64,000 nucleotides of DNA from Levilactobacillus wangkuiensis (lineage in GTDB: Bacteria > Bacillota > Bacilli > Lactobacillales > Lactobacillaceae). Below are positions 61,226 through 64,000 of this stretch, piece after piece. The position numbers and the translations under genes were made by a program. A model generated the notes under the pieces. That model was not told the DNA's origin. It made no database searches and saw only the letters and a list, made by a program, of their open reading frames with translations. Where the stretch lies: assembly GCF_016861605.1 (NCBI RefSeq), contig NZ_BOLM01000009.1, forward strand, positions 60,654 through 124,653, read 5' to 3'. How positions within the stretch are numbered: position 1 is the first letter of the stretch; every line of letters begins with the position of its first letter.

Positions 61226-62531
61226 GGTCCTCGCCCCCTTCGTGATTCAGTAACCGAACAAATGGGATATAGATCAAGACCGAAATAGTCAAGCACACCA
61301 GACTAAGTAACAAGGCGCGCCAATCTCCGCCGGTACCCAGAAAGGCAATCAGTGGTCCCGGCGTCGTCCGTGGCACCGGATACACGATTGGCGGGACCAG
61401 CTTCCAGGTAATGGCAAACCAGGCCAACACAATGTTCACTGCGGGCGCTACTAGAAAGGGAATCAACAGGATGGGATTGTACAAAACAGGCAACCCCAGT
61501 AGCGTGGGTTCATTCAAATTAACCAAATTGGGCAAGAAAGTCTGGCCTGCTACTCGCCGGTAACTAGCTTGCTTGGAGACCAAACCAATCGCAATCAACA
61601 GGGCCAGCGTCATGCCGGCACCCCCGAAGTTAGCGTAGGCATCACCCAAGGTATGAAGCGTCACGGCATTGGGCGCGTCCCAACCAGACCCATGCTGAAC
61701 GGCGTAGGCCAGGTTCTGCAGAGAGGTCACCGAACTGTTTCCAGCCAGTGAAACGGGGCCAATAAAACCCAGCCACCATAAGATATTACTCAACGTCGTG
61801 ATGCCTAAAATCATGAAGCCCCGGTGACCGGGATTCACCACGACTGCGCTCAGTGCCTGATAGACCAGATCATTCATCCCACCATCCGTGAACCAACTGA
61901 AACCATACCCCAAAGCAACTGTTATGATTAACACGAAAATGGTCGGCCACGCGACCCGGCTGGCCCAGGACATCTGACCGAAACGGGGATGGCGTTGCTG
62001 CCAATTCGTTAGGCTCGCCATTAAATGACTCCCCAACCATCCGACTGCCAGACCAACGACAATGGCCAAAAAGATCCCTTGTGGGCCTAAATTGTTCTCG
62101 ACAAATAACGACATGCCTTCGCTCTCAGAATTAGGCATCCCCAGCATATCGTAATTCACGTTGAGCGATAGAAAGGCTAGCGCACTCATCACACCAACTG
62201 CTAGGGCATCTCCACGGTAGGTGCGTGCTAAATAATGACCGGTCGTGAAGGCCACAATGACCGCCACCACACCGTTAACGACCAGACTTAACGCCTGGAA
62301 GAACTGCTGCCACAAGTCGATGCCAGGCAGCCAACTCCCAATGTGATAAATTTGGTAAAAAAAGCCACTGGAGGCTAAAAAACTTTGACCGACAACGTCC
62401 ACTAAGGTCATCACTAAAATAAAGGGGTACGCTACTCGTAACGCCTCTTTAATCGCCCGCATGGCTCGCCACTGTTCCATTCGCTGATTAATCCGCCACA
62501 ATCCCCGTAGCGGTTGCCATCTTCCCATCAT
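61215..62531 (-). CDS. PTS sugar permease EIIC component (cellobiose/lactose type)
   Basis: 438 residues with about ten helices. LVNLNEPTLLGLPVLYNPILLIPFL is the conserved substrate-site segment of CelB/LacE-type EIIC proteins; the N-terminal basic region (RINQRMEQW...) matches too. It carries out sugar transport for the phosphotransferase system. No EIIA or EIIB gene accompanies it, so the phosphate relay must come from elsewhere or the protein has another use. It is coupled instead to a DUF915 hydrolase. Confidence 0.85.
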   Translation of the reverse strand: MMGRWQPLRGLWRINQRMEQWRAMRAIKEALRVAYPFILVMTLVDVVGQSFLASSGFFYQIYHIGSWLPGIDLWQQFFQALSLVVNGVVAVIVAFTTGHYLARTYRGDALAVGVMSALAFLSLNVNYDMLGMPNSESEGMSLFVENNLGPQGIFLAIVVGLAVGWLGSHLMASLTNWQQRHPRFGQMSWASRVAWPTIFVLIITVALGYGFSWFTDGGMNDLVYQALSAVVVNPGHRGFMILGITTLSNILWWLGFIGPVSLAGNSSVTSLQNLAYAVQHGSGWDAPNAVTLHTLGDAYANFGGAGMTLALLIAIGLVSKQASYRRVAGQTFLPNLVNLNEPTLLGLPVLYNPILLIPFLVAPAVNIVLAWFAITWKLVPPIVYPVPRTTPGPLIAFLGTGGDWRALLLSLVCLTISVLIYIPFVRLLNHEGGEDHAA

Positions 62532-62657
62532 TCATCAATCCCCTTATCCCTTGAACTGTTTTCATTATACGGCCTTTTCGTAAAAATTAACGTTCCAGGC
62601 CTTATAAATTAATTAATGTTAAAGGAATACCAGTTCTTGGCAGGACTGACGGGTGCT

Positions 62658-63890
62658 TTACCGAACCCCTTCACGCCGTTTCACTGCCCGCCATACCGTA
62701 CTGGTGCTGAGGCCGAAGCGGTCGGCAATCTCGCGATAGGTCTGCCCCGCTGCTCGCAACTGGCGTAAAGTGGTTGCTGCCGGTTGACTGGCTGGCTGGG
62801 GCGCGATGGGCACGGAAACCACCGTTGGCAATTGCAGAATGGGTGACGCTAACGGCCGGGGTTCCTGGATAACCACCGGATCAGCCTGCTTAATGCGGGC
62901 CAATTCGTCGATCACAAAATGGGTGGTCTGGGCATCCCACAAGGCGTTGTGTTGCTTGGGGTTAAAGATATTCAGCAGGCCCGCAATGCCATTTAACGGT
63001 AAGAAATGGTGGGTATCCTTCTGATGATTACTGCGGTTAATGACCTGATTGGTGTACAGGCTCCCGTCAAACACGCAGAGTGGCGCCATCAATGCCGCCC
63101 GGTCCTCTTCTGCTAAATACGGCAGGTTCACCGCTAGCGTGTGGCGGAGCAAGCGTAGATCATTGCCCTGGTCCCAGAAAACAAGCGGTAACTGCCGCCG
63201 TAAAACCTGTTGGATAAAGTCCTTCAATACGGTCAGCGGTCGGGCCTGCTGCTCGTAATCGGCCAAGGATGTCCCCGTTTCTTTGAGACCGCGCAGTTTC
63301 ATTTCCGCGGCAAAAGCGGGGTGGTCAAAATAGCGATTGAAATAAATGTCCAGGGGCTGGTTTCCCCGGTACCCCAACGCGGCCAGCTGAAAAATCCCCG
63401 CCTTCTCACCATCAATGGTCGTGCGATCCATGGCGATGTGATCGCCCGTTCGTTGCGTGCGAAAGAGAATCCCAAACTCACAGTCAATGACGACGTATTC
63501 GCGAGGAATTTCCTGTAACACCCGAATATTAGGAAAGACCGAGCGCAATTGCGCGCTGGACTGGGCAACTAGCGTGGGGTGTTCCGAAGCAAACTGGTAG
63601 CCGTGGCTGTGAATCCGCGTCACTGAATCCAGGCCATCCGCATCCGTATCATAAGCCATAATTTTTTTGCTCCCTAGGACAAAGGTCCGCCCCGACGTGA
63701 AGAAAATTTTAAACCGGTCTTTCTTATCGATCATGATGGAGAGCACTTTGCCCCACGTGCTCAACACCGGCGTTAACTGGCCATTGGCTTCGACCTGATA
63801 AACGGGATAGTCTAGCATAAATAGATTGTGTTCTTGCGTGGTAGTATTATCCGGAACAGTCTGTTCCAAATACACGATTTTGGCGGTCAT
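62658..63890 (-). CDS. DEDDh-type 3'-5' exonuclease domain fused to a C-terminal HTH
   Basis: 410 residues from the ATG at 63890 (GGGGG six bases upstream; an ATG at 63896 directly abuts it). Residues about 130-335 look like a DEDDh exonuclease: VVIDCEFGILF (Asp and Glu), then LPLVFWDQGNDLRLL (Asp), and HNALWDAQTTHFVIDEL (the His-x4-Asp end motif). The N-terminal 125 residues match nothing I know. The C-terminus (about 375-410) is a homeodomain-like HTH, LRAAGQTYREIADRFGLSTSTVWRAV, as in recombinase and transposase ends. The fusion is unusual; DNA- or RNA-binding specificity cannot be told. Confidence 0.72.
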   Translation of the reverse strand: MTAKIVYLEQTVPDNTTTQEHNLFMLDYPVYQVEANGQLTPVLSTWGKVLSIMIDKKDRFKIFFTSGRTFVLGSKKIMAYDTDADGLDSVTRIHSHGYQFASEHPTLVAQSSAQLRSVFPNIRVLQEIPREYVVIDCEFGILFRTQRTGDHIAMDRTTIDGEKAGIFQLAALGYRGNQPLDIYFNRYFDHPAFAAEMKLRGLKETGTSLADYEQQARPLTVLKDFIQQVLRRQLPLVFWDQGNDLRLLRHTLAVNLPYLAEEDRAALMAPLCVFDGSLYTNQVINRSNHQKDTHHFLPLNGIAGLLNIFNPKQHNALWDAQTTHFVIDELARIKQADPVVIQEPRPLASPILQLPTVVSVPIAPQPASQPAATTLRQLRAAGQTYREIADRFGLSTSTVWRAVKRREGVR

Positions 63891-63938
63891 ATTCATCCCC
63901 CATTTCCACTTTTCTCAGTTAAGAAAAATACTAAGCTT

Positions 63939-63979
63939 AGAGGCATAAGAGTTATCCGACGGGATGCTCTTATGCCTCT
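63939..63979. terminator. Terminator at the window edge
   Basis: AGAGGCATAAGAG pairs perfectly with CTCTTATGCCTCT (13 bp), followed by an AT-rich tail. It probably closes a gene lying beyond the window. Confidence 0.65.
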
Positions 63980-64000
63980 ATTACTTTATAGTGGTAGTGA

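Overview
The window looks like chromosomal DNA of a lactic acid bacterium of the Lactobacillaceae, most likely in or near Levilactobacillus. The clues are KxYKxGKxW-type signal peptides with LPQTN/LPKTN sorting signals, MucBP domains, a GH65 maltose phosphorylase next to a sugar permease and a LacI regulator, Spx and RelP homologues, and strong AGGAGG-type ribosome binding sites. The genus is inferred from gene content and has not been tested against a database. No rRNA, tRNA, CRISPR array, transposase or phage module was seen.

Region 1 (1-17.5 kb) is a surface-adhesin array. Six full-length or near-full-length leucine-rich-repeat wall-anchored proteins, plus the start of a Ser-rich surface protein at the window edge, all lie on the minus strand. 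Several promoters, ribosome binding sites and terminators are recognisable. The first two LRR proteins share nearly identical C-termini. The third is split by one missing C in a poly-C tract, which separates its LPQTD anchor from the rest. A MarR regulator with two palindromic operators and a divergent membrane protein sit inside the array.

Region 2 (17.5-30 kb) is mostly secreted and envelope functions: a TatD-like hydrolase, an aquaglyceroporin, an NlpC/P60 hydrolase, a CAP-domain protein, a lipoprotein, a run of small secreted proteins sharing a P-x-x-x-R-x-T-W motif, and a beta-helix protein. An Spx paralogue without the CxxC switch lies here behind a CIRCE-like palindrome.

Region 3 (30-52 kb) is metabolism and regulation: a HAD phosphatase, two DUF915-like hydrolases in the window, galactose mutarotase, a zinc-independent ribosomal protein S14 behind a Zur-box match and followed by a 130-bp tandem array, a nitronate monooxygenase-like enzyme with a divergent LysR regulator, the maltose module (phosphorylase, permease, LacI regulator with cre and operator sites), a CiaRH-like two-component system, a YfhO membrane protein and a CadD-like transporter.

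Region 4 (52-64 kb) holds an XRE regulator, a CPA2 antiporter, two more small secreted proteins, an MFS exporter overlapping the alarmone synthetase relP, a TauE/SafE-DUF1634 pair, a LysR regulator, a PTS EIIC overlapping a hydrolase, and an exonuclease-HTH fusion.

The most unusual signal is a family of at least 13 intergenic elements of about 180-275 bp between 20.8 and 55.3 kb. Each has a long closing stem, three internal hairpins and conserved unpaired blocks. The stems change sequence while keeping their pairing, so the family looks like a dispersed structured RNA, or a mobile element that carries one.
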